Below are positions 51,697-60,669 of a DNA stretch of 64,000 nt, piece by piece (within the stretch, counting starts at the first letter, position 1; each line of letters opens with the position of its first letter). The DNA is from Eikenella halliae (GTDB lineage: Bacteria > Pseudomonadota > Gammaproteobacteria > Burkholderiales > Neisseriaceae). The translations under genes and the position numbers were made by a program. The notes beneath the pieces are model-generated. The model had not been told where the DNA came from, made no database searches, and saw only the letters and a program-made list of their open reading frames with translations. Where the stretch lies: positions 62,001 to 126,000 of the forward strand of contig NZ_LXSQ01000014.1 in NCBI RefSeq assembly GCF_001648475.1, read 5' to 3'.

Positions 51697-54186
51697 TTAA
51701 GAAGTGCCGTCGCCGTACAGCCTACGGGCTTCGGCTTCGACCAGGTGGGTAATCTGTTCGCCGTTGCGTACGCGGCGCTGCAGTTCTTTGAACAGGTCGC
51801 CCTCTGTGTTGAACAGCACGCGGTTGAACGGGGTCTCAATCAGGCGGGCAATTCCGGCACTACTGCCGCTGCGCACCAGGATTTCGCTGTATTGTCCTTT
51901 GGCGGTGCGCACCTGCTCCATGAGATTTTCGGTGTACTTGTCTACTTGGATCCATTTTTTCGCCACCGCCTCGGCGACCGCTTCTTTTGTCTGCTGCATA
52001 TGGAATTTGGTATGCGCCGAGGCCATGATGGCCGAACCGTACGGCGTGGTGTAAATCTGGGCGAAGGTCTGTACCACCACGCCGACCGAACCGTCTTCCT
52101 TACGCACTTTCGAGTTCAGTTGGGCGATGAACTTGGCAAACGGCTCGTCAGTGACCCTATCGCCGCCTTCTTCCACCACCAGCATCCGGCGGCGCCCATC
52201 GCGACTGGTAAACATTTCTTGGGCGATGGTGGTAGACAACATCATTAACACCACATCGCACAGGTGTTTGTTGGTAGTCAGGCCGGACAGTTCGATAATG
52301 GTCCAATCGGCTTCGGCACGGAAGTTGTTTTCGCCACGGAACCAGCGCCCCATTGACCCAGTCGAGCCAAATGGCGATAGCAGCGTCGCCAGTTCGTGCT
52401 GCTGATCGGCCATGCGGCCGGTCTGGTTGTTCAGGAATTGGATGACATCGGTAATTTCGGCCTGGTTGCCTTTATTGGCATACACCGATTTAACCGCTTC
52501 TTCGGCCAAGGCACGCAGAGTATCGTCTAGACCCTCTTTCGGTTTGGCCATCTTGCCGATGATCGGCAAGATCAACTCGATTTCACGGTCGATATTGGAA
52601 ATCTTGGTAAACGGATTTAGGCTGACTTCCGAATAGAAATCAAAGTCGATGATTTGTGCACCCGCCGCCCGGGCAGCGGCCAGATAGGACGAACCGGTAT
52701 CCAGCGTCCAGATTTTGGTCCCCATTGACAGCTGGTCTTGGATCAAGCGCTGTACGGCAAAGGTTTTACCGGTACCGGAACCGCCGGTCCAAACCCAGTT
52801 GTAGTTGAGGTTGCGCGGGTCGAACAGGGCATAGCGAAACGGGCGGCCGATACGGGTGGTCAGCAGCATTTCGTTACCGAAGCCCTGCCATTCGTCGGTA
52901 ACCGGCAGCAAGTGGGCCGCATGGCTGCCACCCATGGTTTTAAATCGGTGGGTATTCTTGATCGACTCGGGAGAAGCATTCAGCGGCAGCTGGTTAAAGA
53001 AAGAAACTTCCGGCATGTAACGCTCTGGCCGCATCACGAAGCCAAGCCGTTTGTAATAGGAGGATAAGGAGGATTGAGCACTACGGATGGCGTTGGCCGA
53101 AACATTAAACAGGCACAGACTGGTGCTGGCTTCCACCAGGTTACCACCCTCAACCATCAGCTGGGCCAGTTGTTGGAAGCCCTCGCGTTTTTTCTTGAGC
53201 CTAGGTGACCATTTCAGCATCAGCGGGTTGGCCGACTTTTCTACCTGCCCCTGCATGGCACGCACTTTGGCCGCCTTGGTCTGCTGTTCCGGGAAATGGA
53301 TGGTGGTGCACAGCGCATAGGGCATACCGATCTGAGGGCCATCACCTGGCGGATTGCCTAACAATTCGATCATACGCGAGAAATGAAAGGGGTGATCCGA
53401 TCCGGGATAACGGTCGATAGCCAGCAAGCCGATGTATTGCCGCTCCTTCGAATGGGAGAAGCCGGAACAGTGCAGCAAATCGTGGCGGCGGCTATCCCAA
53501 TTCATGCGCGAACCAACTGGAAACAGCTGCTCATTCAGAGGCGTTTCTTCTTCCACGCCTGTATCCCATTCTTCATACACCGAGAAATAGCGACGCAGCA
53601 CGCCCATCAGGTCGGGGGTGGGCAAAACATTCGCCTGGATACCCATCACTGTCAGCTGTGACAGTGCACGGCTGCGCAGTTTTAGAAACTCATCGCACTC
53701 CTTGCGAAAGGCTTCCATTTCTTTTGGACTGCCTGAAAACGGGTTGGATGTTTTCAGCGGGATTTTGAAGGTCCACAGGCAATAGCTGCCCAAAATGCGC
53801 GTTTCCGTGGTTGGCACCAGCCGATGACGGCTACCGCGCTCGATAAAGGCTGCGCGCTCGCGCACCCCGTATTGGGCGGTCTGTACCGCCGCATCGCCGA
53901 GTACGCCGAAACGCGCCTGAGCATAGCTGTCAGTAATCGGGCGGATATAGGGCGAACCGAAATGGATGAACTGCATGATGGTGCCGCCGGGATAGGGCTC
54001 GTTCAGTAGCACCGAGGCTGCATCCGGAGTTTTGTCATCCCATCCGGCCAGCGGCGGGAACAGGCAAGCTGAACCGATGGCATTGTCCGCTTCAAAATAG
54101 AAAATGCCATCCTCATCGTTGCCGGCGGTCAGGGATACGTATTGCCAGCCGACATCGCGCTGTTCGTTTTGTTGAAAAATATTCAT
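51697..54186 (-). CDS. traC: TraC, VirB4-type transfer ATPase
   Basis: TraC powers pilus assembly at the inner membrane. The 829-residue protein (F: 875) has Walker A in GGSGTGKTFAVQ at about residue 470 and Walker B-like MLVVEEGGDRV near 670, with TFAQIYTTPYGSAIMASAHT after it. The N-terminal TraC_F region has SACLFPPLAGWDDKTPD and GGTIMQFIHFGSPYI. An uptake word lies after the stop (51684). It is the first gene of the minus-strand tra operon behind ssb. Confidence 0.92.
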   Translation of the reverse strand: MNIFQQNEQRDVGWQYVSLTAGNDEDGIFYFEADNAIGSACLFPPLAGWDDKTPDAASVLLNEPYPGGTIMQFIHFGSPYIRPITDSYAQARFGVLGDAAVQTAQYGVRERAAFIERGSRHRLVPTTETRILGSYCLWTFKIPLKTSNPFSGSPKEMEAFRKECDEFLKLRSRALSQLTVMGIQANVLPTPDLMGVLRRYFSVYEEWDTGVEEETPLNEQLFPVGSRMNWDSRRHDLLHCSGFSHSKERQYIGLLAIDRYPGSDHPFHFSRMIELLGNPPGDGPQIGMPYALCTTIHFPEQQTKAAKVRAMQGQVEKSANPLMLKWSPRLKKKREGFQQLAQLMVEGGNLVEASTSLCLFNVSANAIRSAQSSLSSYYKRLGFVMRPERYMPEVSFFNQLPLNASPESIKNTHRFKTMGGSHAAHLLPVTDEWQGFGNEMLLTTRIGRPFRYALFDPRNLNYNWVWTGGSGTGKTFAVQRLIQDQLSMGTKIWTLDTGSSYLAAARAAGAQIIDFDFYSEVSLNPFTKISNIDREIELILPIIGKMAKPKEGLDDTLRALAEEAVKSVYANKGNQAEITDVIQFLNNQTGRMADQQHELATLLSPFGSTGSMGRWFRGENNFRAEADWTIIELSGLTTNKHLCDVVLMMLSTTIAQEMFTSRDGRRRMLVVEEGGDRVTDEPFAKFIAQLNSKVRKEDGSVGVVVQTFAQIYTTPYGSAIMASAHTKFHMQQTKEAVAEAVAKKWIQVDKYTENLMEQVRTAKGQYSEILVRSGSSAGIARLIETPFNRVLFNTEGDLFKELQRRVRNGEQITHLVEAEARRLYGDGTS

Positions 54187-54242
54187 ACCGCTATGCGTCT
54201 CGTCAAGCGGCAGAGCCCGTCCTGCGGTCTGCCGCAGAAGGA

Positions 54243-54671
54243 TTAGAAGGGAGTGTCGTCGGATTCTGTTTCGGTCTGCTCCAGTGTACGTGGCGGTTTC
54301 AGGGTCACGGCGGCGATGCGTTCGGAACTGAGGTTGAGGTAGAGGTTCTCCACGCGGATTTTGCGGGTCTTGATTGTTTGTCCGTCTTTTTCATAGGTTT
54401 CGGACAGCTCCTCGCCTTCCACCACCACTGGCATACCTTTAACCAATAAGCTGTGCAGATGTGTAGCACGACGATTCCAATACTCGCACTCCAGCCACTC
54501 AGTCGGCCCGGCCGGTACATAACGGTCCTGCCCGTCGACCCTTTGGCGTTTGAAACGGTTGGAAGCAATAGAAAAGTTCAGGACGGTACTGGCTTCGCCG
54601 TCGCTGCGGTTGATTTCTTTGAGTTCGAAAGACTGCCCGAGATTACCCCGGACAACGATAGAAATAGACAT
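54243..54671 (-). CDS. ssb: Single-stranded DNA-binding protein
   Basis: The OB-fold pattern SISIVVRGNLGQSFELKEIN, ATVLNFSIASNRF-like segment, EWLECEYWNRRATHLHSLLVKG and VVVEGEELSETYEKDGQTI identifies Ssb. It ends DDTPF, the acidic tail that recruits partner enzymes. The ATG at 54671 has GGAG nine bases upstream; a TTG 15 bases earlier lies on top of that site and is less likely. It coats the transferred strand; SPI-7-like elements and the gonococcal island carry it too. Confidence 0.88.
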   Translation of the reverse strand: MSISIVVRGNLGQSFELKEINRSDGEASTVLNFSIASNRFKRQRVDGQDRYVPAGPTEWLECEYWNRRATHLHSLLVKGMPVVVEGEELSETYEKDGQTIKTRKIRVENLYLNLSSERIAAVTLKPPRTLEQTETESDDTPF

Positions 54672-54795
54672 ACGGCCTGTCTCCAAGTTGGAAACGGCCG
54701 GATTGTGGATAACGGGTCGGCAAGCAACCCGTTTTATTGCAGATGGGGGCGGAGAGAAGTGTAGTCGGACACAGCCTGCCTGTCAAGCCGGGCAC

Positions 54796-55224
54796 TCACC
54801 CGGCATCAAACAGCCAGGGATTGACTACCGCCAAACCGACCGCCTCGAACGGAGAGGTGTCCCGGGTCGCCACCATCAAACCGGCGGCATGGGCGGTGGC
54901 GGCAATATAGCCGTCGGCTGCCGACACCCCCCGGCCCCGACGGCGGGCGGCAGCCATCAATTCGGCATACGATTCCGCCGCCGCGCCATCAAAAGGCAGG
55001 ATACGCCCCTCGAACAGGGGTAGTACCGACTGCTCCAGCCCGCTATGCAACACTTGCCGCCTCCTGCCTTCCGGCAGCACGGCAATGCCGTAGCGCAGTT
55101 CGGCCACCGTCACGGCCGACAGGTAAAGCGTTTCGATCGACTGGGCATCCATCCAGCGCACAACAGCAGGATCGGGCTGCTGCCGAAGAGTCTCGGAAAT
55201 GACGTTGGTATCGACTAAAATCAT
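54796..55224 (-). CDS. fitB: FitB-like PIN-domain toxin (VapC family)
   Basis: The 142-residue PIN protein starts MILVDTNVISETLRQQPDP, with the acidic residues Asp5, Glu in TVAELRYG and Asp in SAADGYIAATA forming the metal site. The overall match to gonococcal FitB (NVISE, LEQSVLPLFEGRILPFD, VATRDTSPF, VVNPW) is very close. It would act as a ribonuclease held by FitA. Its start overlaps the fitA stop by 4 bases. Confidence 0.9.
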   Translation of the reverse strand: MILVDTNVISETLRQQPDPAVVRWMDAQSIETLYLSAVTVAELRYGIAVLPEGRRRQVLHSGLEQSVLPLFEGRILPFDGAAAESYAELMAAARRRGRGVSAADGYIAATAHAAGLMVATRDTSPFEAVGLAVVNPWLFDAG

Positions 55225-55460
55225 TCGAATGACACCGGCTGTGTGACGGAAGGATCACGGACGGTTTCCAAATCCACCCCGCCGGCCTGCCGGCCCAAAC
55301 CGGTCAGCAGCGATCCCAATTTAACCCGCCGCTCGGGACGGGCGGCCTGCTCCAGAATCAGACGGATTTCCGCTTCGGTGCTGCGCCCGGCGGAGGTCGC
55401 CCGGGCTTTCAGGGCACGGTGGGTTTCGTCGGACAGGTTACGGATGGTAATGGCGGCCAT
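55221..55460 (-). CDS. fitA: FitA-like antitoxin (ribbon-helix-helix)
   Basis: Beginning at the ATG at 55460, MAAITIRNLSDETHRALKAR and AGRSTEAEIRLILEQ form the ribbon-helix-helix DNA-binding part, and the C-terminal LGSLLTGLGRQAGGVDLETV wraps the toxin in FitA. GGAGCC precedes the ATG. The pair should regulate itself through the inverted repeat upstream. In the element it may act as an addiction module. Confidence 0.9.
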   Translation of the reverse strand: MAAITIRNLSDETHRALKARATSAGRSTEAEIRLILEQAARPERRVKLGSLLTGLGRQAGGVDLETVRDPSVTQPVSFE

Positions 55461-55501
55461 GGCAGGCTCCTTTGCAGAAATATGGAACACGGGAGATGAA
55501 A

Positions 55502-55528
55502 TGCTATCATTTTTTTAAATTGATAGCA
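55502..55528. promoter_or_regulatory. FitA operator
   Basis: TGCTATCA (55502-55509) and TGATAGCA (55521-55528) form an inverted repeat with an 11-base AT spacer, about 40 bases before the fitA start. From memory the gonococcal FitA operator uses the same half-sites. The fitAB promoter should overlap it. Confidence 0.85.
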
Positions 55529-55596
55529 ATCTATTAGGTGATAAACGGCAACAAGCTTGGGCGGTCCGACCATCTGTCAAACCGTATCCGGCCAGT

Positions 55597-56181
55597 TCAA
55601 TCGGTTTTTGGTTTGGAGGAAAAACGCAGGCTGACCGTATCCCAGGATTGCCGGTCAAACCCATATTGGGTCAGCATATTTCGTATCAATTCGAGTTTGA
55701 AGATACTGTCTTTCCAATCATGGTGGAAACCCCGGACCACCCACAGATAAACTGCTACCGACAGGTTCAACGATAAGCACCACTGAAATGCTTTCTGAAA
55801 CAGGATGCCTGCCGATTCCGGGTCAGCAATCCTCTGTGCCAAACCCTGGTAATCGGCTGCATTGTCCGATACCAACCAAAACAAGGCGAAGATCAGTAAA
55901 GGGGTCATGACAAAGGATCTAGCCAACAAAACCATGGCCTTGATTAGTAACTTCCCCGTCAATTTCAGATAGACTGCCCGATTGCGCAGTACCCGGTTTT
56001 CCAGCTCGTCCAACTGCGCCCCGGAGAATTCCAACGGATGCCCGCGATCATGATCGACCACCACTTCGCAATACATCGCATGACCGTTCTGCTCCAGCCA
56101 TGCCGAATCAAAATCCGGCCGGTAATGGCCGAACAAAACCGCCTTCAGTTTGCGGGAAATACGGTTGAATAGCTTTTGCAT
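55597..56181 (-). CDS. Hypothetical two-span membrane protein
   Basis: A 194-residue protein with a basic N-terminus (MQKLFNRISRKLKAVLFGHY), hydrophobic segments at about 80-105 (MVLLARSFVMTPLLIFALFW) and about 133-148 (LSLNLSVAVYLWVV), and a basic C-terminal tail. No family is recognised. It lies between the fitAB pair and the small membrane ORFs. The topology would suit an exclusion protein, but no motif supports this. Confidence 0.55.
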   Translation of the reverse strand: MQKLFNRISRKLKAVLFGHYRPDFDSAWLEQNGHAMYCEVVVDHDRGHPLEFSGAQLDELENRVLRNRAVYLKLTGKLLIKAMVLLARSFVMTPLLIFALFWLVSDNAADYQGLAQRIADPESAGILFQKAFQWCLSLNLSVAVYLWVVRGFHHDWKDSIFKLELIRNMLTQYGFDRQSWDTVSLRFSSKPKTD

Positions 56182-56249
56182 TTTGATTTTTTCCTTCAGT
56201 TATCCTGTCCGTATAGGCTACCTGCCTGCCGATACGGAATCCATTAGGG

Positions 56250-56330
56250 TCAATTTGAAAACTGTTTGACCGCGTAATCAGCAAATGCGATAAACGCCAA
56301 GACGATCGCTAGTATGTTGAATTTATTCAA
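56250..56330 (-). CDS. Possible small membrane peptide, 26 residues
   Basis: From a TTG at 56330 the frame encodes (M)NKFNILAIVLAFIAFADYAV and a short tail. One hydrophobic span is obvious, but the start is non-ATG and the ribosome binding site is weak. It resembles the neighbouring 20-residue peptide in size and type. Confidence 0.25.
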   Translation of the reverse strand: MNKFNILAIVLAFIAFADYAVKQFSN

Positions 56331-56342
56331 CTGTTTACTTTT

Positions 56343-56405
56343 TCATAAAGAGTAAACAGCACAGAAGAAACAGAAAGCACCGAATACCACGGCAAATTTC
56401 GTCAT
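56343..56405 (-). CDS. Possible small membrane peptide, 20 residues
   Basis: An ATG at 56405, preceded by GAGGAT at good spacing, encodes MTKFAVVFGAFCFFCAVYSL and a stop. It is almost wholly hydrophobic. Such peptides may be membrane regulators or type I toxin-like, but there is no further support than start context and composition. Confidence 0.35.
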   Translation of the reverse strand: MTKFAVVFGAFCFFCAVYSL

Positions 56406-56457
56406 TTTGTTATCCTCATTTGACTGTTATTGATTTTGACCGGTCAAGCAGGTCATC

Positions 56458-56849
56458 TCATTTACGGCAAGCCGCCGGTTCGGACTGCATCTGCCCCGCC
56501 CAACCCCGGCCCATCCCTTCCGCCCATTGCGAGCGTACCGAGCACAAGTAGGCAACCCTCCCGGGATCCGCTTCCGCCTCCCAAATCTGCATATCGATAC
56601 CCCGGACGACGGTCGGGCGGTCAAAGTTATCCGGCGGTTTGGGCAATACCGAGACGGCCGCCTTCCACAGGAACAGCAAGATGCCGCCGCTGTCGGCCAG
56701 GTTTTGTGCAAACACGGAACCGGTCAACAGGCTGTAGATCAACAGGCCGATGCCGGCGACCACCCCTGTTATCAAGGCAAGCGCACCGGCTGCCTGAATC
56801 CTATTGAGCCAACAGACCAGGCGATAATGGGGATGTGCTTATCATTCAT
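56458..56849 (-). pseudogene. Membrane protein gene with probable frameshift
   Basis: The ATG at 56849 has GGGGGAGA upstream and overlaps the stop of the previous gene (ATGAATGA), but after MNDKHIPIIAWSVG the frame stops at 56772. In the next frame, open from about 56835, RLVCWLNRIQAAGALALITG leads into a hydrophobic segment (VVAGIGLLIYSLLTG) and ends SEPAACRK at 56458. A one-base change near 56825-56830 would join both parts into about 129 residues. Alternatively a TTG at 56775 starts a shorter protein. Function unknown. Confidence 0.5.
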
Positions 56850-57138
56850 CGGGTTCTCCCCCATTCGGGGCATCTGTTGCCGGATGCTGCATAACTGATC
56901 CAGTATCGTCCAGTTGAGTATCCAGCAGCGAGCGAACAGCCCGCACCACATCGTCAATTTCAAATTCAGGTTCGTCCCGCATCACGCCGGCACGCATCAA
57001 TACCGTATGGATGCGATGAATACCGGTTTCCCACCGGTCTTTACGGACAATCTTGCCATCCCCGCGAAACTCGTAATCATCGGGGTTTTGACCGCGAAAT
57101 TCGGGCATGATGAAATCATCTAGGGTTACTTTGCGCAT
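56842..57138 (-). CDS. Hypothetical acidic protein
   Basis: The ATG at 57138 gives 98 residues: MRKVTLDDFIMPEFRGQNPD, then DYEFRGDGKIVRKDRWETGI and an acidic tail ending GGEPDE. AGAGGA stands upstream. It overlaps the next gene by 8 bases and follows the DUF3158-like gene. The repeated small ICE genes at this place usually lack known roles, and this one is not recognised. Confidence 0.55.
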   Translation of the reverse strand: MRKVTLDDFIMPEFRGQNPDDYEFRGDGKIVRKDRWETGIHRIHTVLMRAGVMRDEPEFEIDDVVRAVRSLLDTQLDDTGSVMQHPATDAPNGGEPDE

Positions 57139-57154
57139 ATCCAAATCCTCTTTT

Positions 57155-57682
57155 TCACATTCCGACCACCACCGGCACCGGAATATTCTGCGAGACCGAC
57201 ATAAACTCGAGTTCCCCCAGCAGCGCGTAGTCCGATTTCAGCTGCTCCAGCATCCGTTTCCCTTCGTCGTGGTACTGCCGCATGGCCAGGTGTACGCGCA
57301 TATGCAGCAGCCTTTCGTCGTACGAGGCATTAGCGGCATCCAGCTGTACGGCAATCGTCCCCCAGTCGGTAATGTCTTTGCGCTGTTTGCCGATGTATTC
57401 CGCCCAGCAGATATTGGGAACGTGGAAGTCTTTGCCCGGGTATGCGGGCAGGACGGCATGGCTGACCGGGGTGGAGCGGTAGGCCACCCGGCGTACCAGC
57501 CCCATCTGCCGGGCCGACCGTACGAACTGTTTGGCTTCCCGTACCAGGCGGTAGATGCCGGCTTCCAGCTCGGCGACTTCCGCCGCCACCGCCGCCGGCT
57601 GCCTGATCTTGGCTAGGCTGCGGCAGCATAAGTCCTGTTTGCCGTCGGGGAACAAGTCGCCCATCCGCTGCTCCGGGATCAT
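57155..57682 (-). CDS. DUF3158-like ICE protein
   Basis: A 175-residue, helical, basic protein (MIPEQRMGDLFPDGKQDLCC; LVREAKQFVRSARQMGLVRR) that overlaps the end of the PFL_4669-type gene by 4 bases. In SPI-7/PFGI-1 elements a DUF3158 protein follows the PFL_4669 protein in the same way, so the label rests on place plus general make-up. The role is unknown but probably belongs to replication or maintenance. Confidence 0.55.
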   Translation of the reverse strand: MIPEQRMGDLFPDGKQDLCCRSLAKIRQPAAVAAEVAELEAGIYRLVREAKQFVRSARQMGLVRRVAYRSTPVSHAVLPAYPGKDFHVPNICWAEYIGKQRKDITDWGTIAVQLDAANASYDERLLHMRVHLAMRQYHDEGKRMLEQLKSDYALLGELEFMSVSQNIPVPVVVGM

Positions 57683-58770
57683 GGCTCTTCGGCAACCGGA
57701 GCGGCGGCTGTCTCAGTCAGCCCCAACCCGACCGCGGTTTCTTTCATCTGAGCCAGTACCGCTTCGTCACTGACCGCTTGTTCGATAAAGGCATAGGCCG
57801 GCAATACGCGGTACAGCAATACCGCTTCCGGCAAGGGCGGCAGTGCCCCAGCGGCCACCGCTGCCGCCAGTTTGGCCGACATGGCCGGATCGTCCAACAG
57901 GGTCTGCCGCGTAATCCCCTGGATCTGCCGCATCTTCATGGCAGAGGTATACAGGTTTTGCAGCAGGGAGCGTAAGCGGCGGCCGCCCTCGTAGATGATC
58001 CGGTTGCTTTCCGTATTGCTGGTCAGGCCTTTGCTGCCCATCGTCAGGGCCAAACGCACCAACATGTCGTAGGCCATCAGCAGCTGCAGCAGCCGGAAAC
58101 CGTAGCCCCGCATCGATTCCACTTTGATCAGCAGCGGATTCCGGTTGGCCATGACGGCGATGTGGATGCCGGAGGCGGCGTATTGCCCGATTTGTTGCCG
58201 CATCCTGCCGACTTCCGCCTCCAGATAGGCCGCAGCCTCCTCCAAAGCCTGCTCGAAAGCCAGCAGTTCGGCATGGGCGAACGGGTTGTCCTGTTTGGCC
58301 GCCCGCACCAGCTCGCCCGACAGGGCCATGCCGTAGCGGATACCCGGCCAGCGGTGGCTCTTGCGGTCGTTCTGCCCTTCCCACATGCGTACCGCGTGTT
58401 TGGTCTGCAGCTCGAAGGTATCGCCGCTGCCGCTCAGCTTGCCGATATCGTCAAACGCCTGGTCTTCGGACAGGTAGATGTCGTAATCGTCCAAATCGAT
58501 TGCAGCCGCAGAACGGGAACGTGCCCGGCCCGAATGAATCCTCATACGCAGGATATGCTGCTTCAGCAACAACTCGTGCTCCGCCAATACCGCCAAAGCG
58601 GCCAGATCGGCAGGATCGTCCGACACCGCCGCCAGGCGGGCGCGTTCCCGCTGCCAGTCGTAACCGTCGGAAAACACCGACTGCTCGGATGTCGGAAAAG
58701 GCGTGTCGAAGGTTTGTCCGACTTTGACGGACTTCGCTTGGATGACCAGTTTCTGTTTGCTGCGGATCAT
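57679..58770 (-). CDS. PFL_4669-family ICE protein (TIGR03761 type)
   Basis: The 363-residue protein contains FELQTKHAVRMWEGQNDRKS and GIRYGMALSGELVRAAKQDN, the conserved core of the PFL_4669 family found next to replication genes of SPI-7-like elements. It is rich in helices, with no membrane segment. The direct repeats at 58863-58985 lie upstream of its start. It is coupled to the DUF3158-like gene. Biochemical role not known. Confidence 0.75.
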   Translation of the reverse strand: MIRSKQKLVIQAKSVKVGQTFDTPFPTSEQSVFSDGYDWQRERARLAAVSDDPADLAALAVLAEHELLLKQHILRMRIHSGRARSRSAAAIDLDDYDIYLSEDQAFDDIGKLSGSGDTFELQTKHAVRMWEGQNDRKSHRWPGIRYGMALSGELVRAAKQDNPFAHAELLAFEQALEEAAAYLEAEVGRMRQQIGQYAASGIHIAVMANRNPLLIKVESMRGYGFRLLQLLMAYDMLVRLALTMGSKGLTSNTESNRIIYEGGRRLRSLLQNLYTSAMKMRQIQGITRQTLLDDPAMSAKLAAAVAAGALPPLPEAVLLYRVLPAYAFIEQAVSDEAVLAQMKETAVGLGLTETAAAPVAEEP

Positions 58771-58862
58771 GCCGTATGCTCCTGTCTGTTGTGCGGCCGG
58801 CGGCCGCAGGGTGGAATTACAATTAAAGCGGTTGGATGAATAATCAGGGTTTGCGAATGGAG

Positions 58863-58985
58863 GGTCACAAGCGATTGCGCCATTCCCGCCCTAGGGTTTT
58901 GTGACCGGGGGTCACAAGCGATTGCGCCATTCCCGCCCTAGGGTTTTGTGACCGGGGGTCACAAGCGATTGCGCCATTCCCGCCC
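58863..58985. repeat. Three 47-bp direct repeats with palindromic junctions (iteron-like)
   Basis: Copies begin at 58864, 58911 and 58958 (GTCACAAGCGATTGCGCCAT at the start of each); the third is partial. At both junctions TTGTGACC-GGG-GGTCACAA forms a palindrome (58899-58917, 58946-58964). They fill the gap between the STY4528-like replication gene and the PFL_4669 gene, and could be an origin, replication-protein sites or a partition site. Confidence 0.85.
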
Positions 58986-59042
58986 CTTACCCTTAAAAGG
59001 CTTTTGTCGCACAAAATATTTTTACGGCGGCCCCTATCCGCC

Positions 59043-60665
59043 CTAATTACTGCTTTCGGCAGGCCGTATCCCCACCGCATGCAGCACGGAACGGCGCAAA
59101 TCTTCCGAATTGGCACGGGCTGCATCATTGCCTGCTGCCGCAGCCGCCTGCTTTTGCAAGCGTTGTTCCTGCTCCAGCCGCTGCTTCTCCCAAGCCTGCT
59201 GCCGTTCGCGTTTCTCCCGTACCAGCGGTGCCAGGATGCACAGCAGTTCGCCGGCGGCGGCTTTGCGGCACAACACGGTCAGGAGGCCGAGCGGGCTGGT
59301 TACGGGTTTGGTCTGGCCGGCAATCTCGTCCAGTATCTCCTGCAGGGTTTCGCTATCGGCGGTGGGCAGCAGCTTGTCGAACAGCCTGCGGCTTTGGGCT
59401 TTCAGGCTGCTGCCGAAGTGCTGCGGATAAACCAGGCCGTCGAAGCGCTTGCCCTCAGTATCGGCGGGGTTTCCCTCCTGCGCAGCAGGCACACCCCCCA
59501 CATCTGCCGCCACGGCTGATTGTCCGGTGCGGCTGGGTGCTTTGTTGTAGTCGTTCCCGATAGGGAACTGGGGGTAATCTGAATCTTTAATAATTCGCCC
59601 TTTTGCGCTTTCTGTATTTTCCCGATGGTCGCTTCCTAATTTTCCCGTTTGTCGTTTCTTGCTTTCCGGATTGGTGACGGCTGTATTGTCCCCTTTGTCA
59701 TTTCTTGCCTCCGGCTTGGTTTCAACGGGGGCAAATCCGGTATCGGCGGCATTTTCCTGAAAGCGTATACCTGTATTCGCCCTTTTGTCATTTCTTAATT
59801 CCGATTCGGTAACAGCTGTATTATCCCTTTTGTCATTTCTGCGATAATCAAGGGGATAGGGCTCGGTTTGCGTTTCGGGTGCGGCCCGGCGTTCGTCGCG
59901 GACGCTCTGCTCCAGTGCCGACCAGATGGCGCGGCCGTTGAGCAGGGTAAAGATGCGGCGTGAGGCGAAGAAGTGTTTTTCGATGATGAATTGCAGGTTC
60001 TTCAGTTTGTTGCGGGCGGTCAGCTGGGTTTTGTAGGGCAGCGACAGATGGCGCTGCCAGGCCGGGATGTCGAAGCTGACGAACCAGCGTTCTTCCGACC
60101 CGGCACCCTTGGCCACGCACTGCTGCATGATGAAGGACAGCATGATGGCCGAGTGGATGCAGCCGGTCAGGGTCGCCAAATCCCGGTGGTAGGCGATACG
60201 CTCTTGGAAATAACGCAGGAAGAACAGGTCGGACGGTTGGCGGAAGGCGGCCAGATCGATATTTTCAGGTAGCCTGCCGTCAGACGGCCTGCCGTTGGCG
60301 GCGCAGACGGCAGCGGCCAGGGCCGGCAGGTTGAGCCGCATTTCCAAGCGTGCGCCGAAGCCGAAACGGCGGGTTTCAATCAGGTTGCGCTCCAGCAGTT
60401 TCTGTTTGCAAGTACCCTGTTCGCGTTTGCTCAAGCCGGTTTCGTCTTCCATCTCGGCAATCGATTTAAAGATCCAGCCGTCCCGCTCCGCCACCGCCGT
60501 TCCATGCCGCGTCCAATAGACCAGCTGCGACAGGAACACCGCCGCTTTGATCGAACCAGCGACATCGACCAGGCATTTGTAAACGGCGATGGTGCGCCCG
60601 CCCTGCAGAGCCTGTTTGCAGCGCATGATGTCGCGGTTGAATTGGTCGGGGGCGGGCAGTTTCAC
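59043..60665 (-). CDS. STY4528-type replication protein
   Basis: The protein has about 540 residues. The N-terminal part has SIKAAVFLSQLVYWTRHG, GWIFKSIAEMEDETGLSKRE and LLERNLIETRRFGFGAR, a winged-helix replication-initiator-like region as in STY4528 proteins of pathogenicity islands. The middle is low-complexity with repeated RNDKRDNTAVT-like motifs (about 280-350). The GTG at 60665 has AAGGG upstream and starts after the previous stop; an ATGATG at 60698 is the alternative. Next to the 47-bp repeats, it is the best candidate initiator. Confidence 0.7.
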   Translation of the reverse strand: MKLPAPDQFNRDIMRCKQALQGGRTIAVYKCLVDVAGSIKAAVFLSQLVYWTRHGTAVAERDGWIFKSIAEMEDETGLSKREQGTCKQKLLERNLIETRRFGFGARLEMRLNLPALAAAVCAANGRPSDGRLPENIDLAAFRQPSDLFFLRYFQERIAYHRDLATLTGCIHSAIMLSFIMQQCVAKGAGSEERWFVSFDIPAWQRHLSLPYKTQLTARNKLKNLQFIIEKHFFASRRIFTLLNGRAIWSALEQSVRDERRAAPETQTEPYPLDYRRNDKRDNTAVTESELRNDKRANTGIRFQENAADTGFAPVETKPEARNDKGDNTAVTNPESKKRQTGKLGSDHRENTESAKGRIIKDSDYPQFPIGNDYNKAPSRTGQSAVAADVGGVPAAQEGNPADTEGKRFDGLVYPQHFGSSLKAQSRRLFDKLLPTADSETLQEILDEIAGQTKPVTSPLGLLTVLCRKAAAGELLCILAPLVREKRERQQAWEKQRLEQEQRLQKQAAAAAGNDAARANSEDLRRSVLHAVGIRPAESSN

Positions 60666-60669
60666 GGCA

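Noticed and set aside
58864..58985. CRISPR array
   Set aside because: Period is 47 with the whole unit repeated, so there are no variable spacers, and no cas genes are seen.
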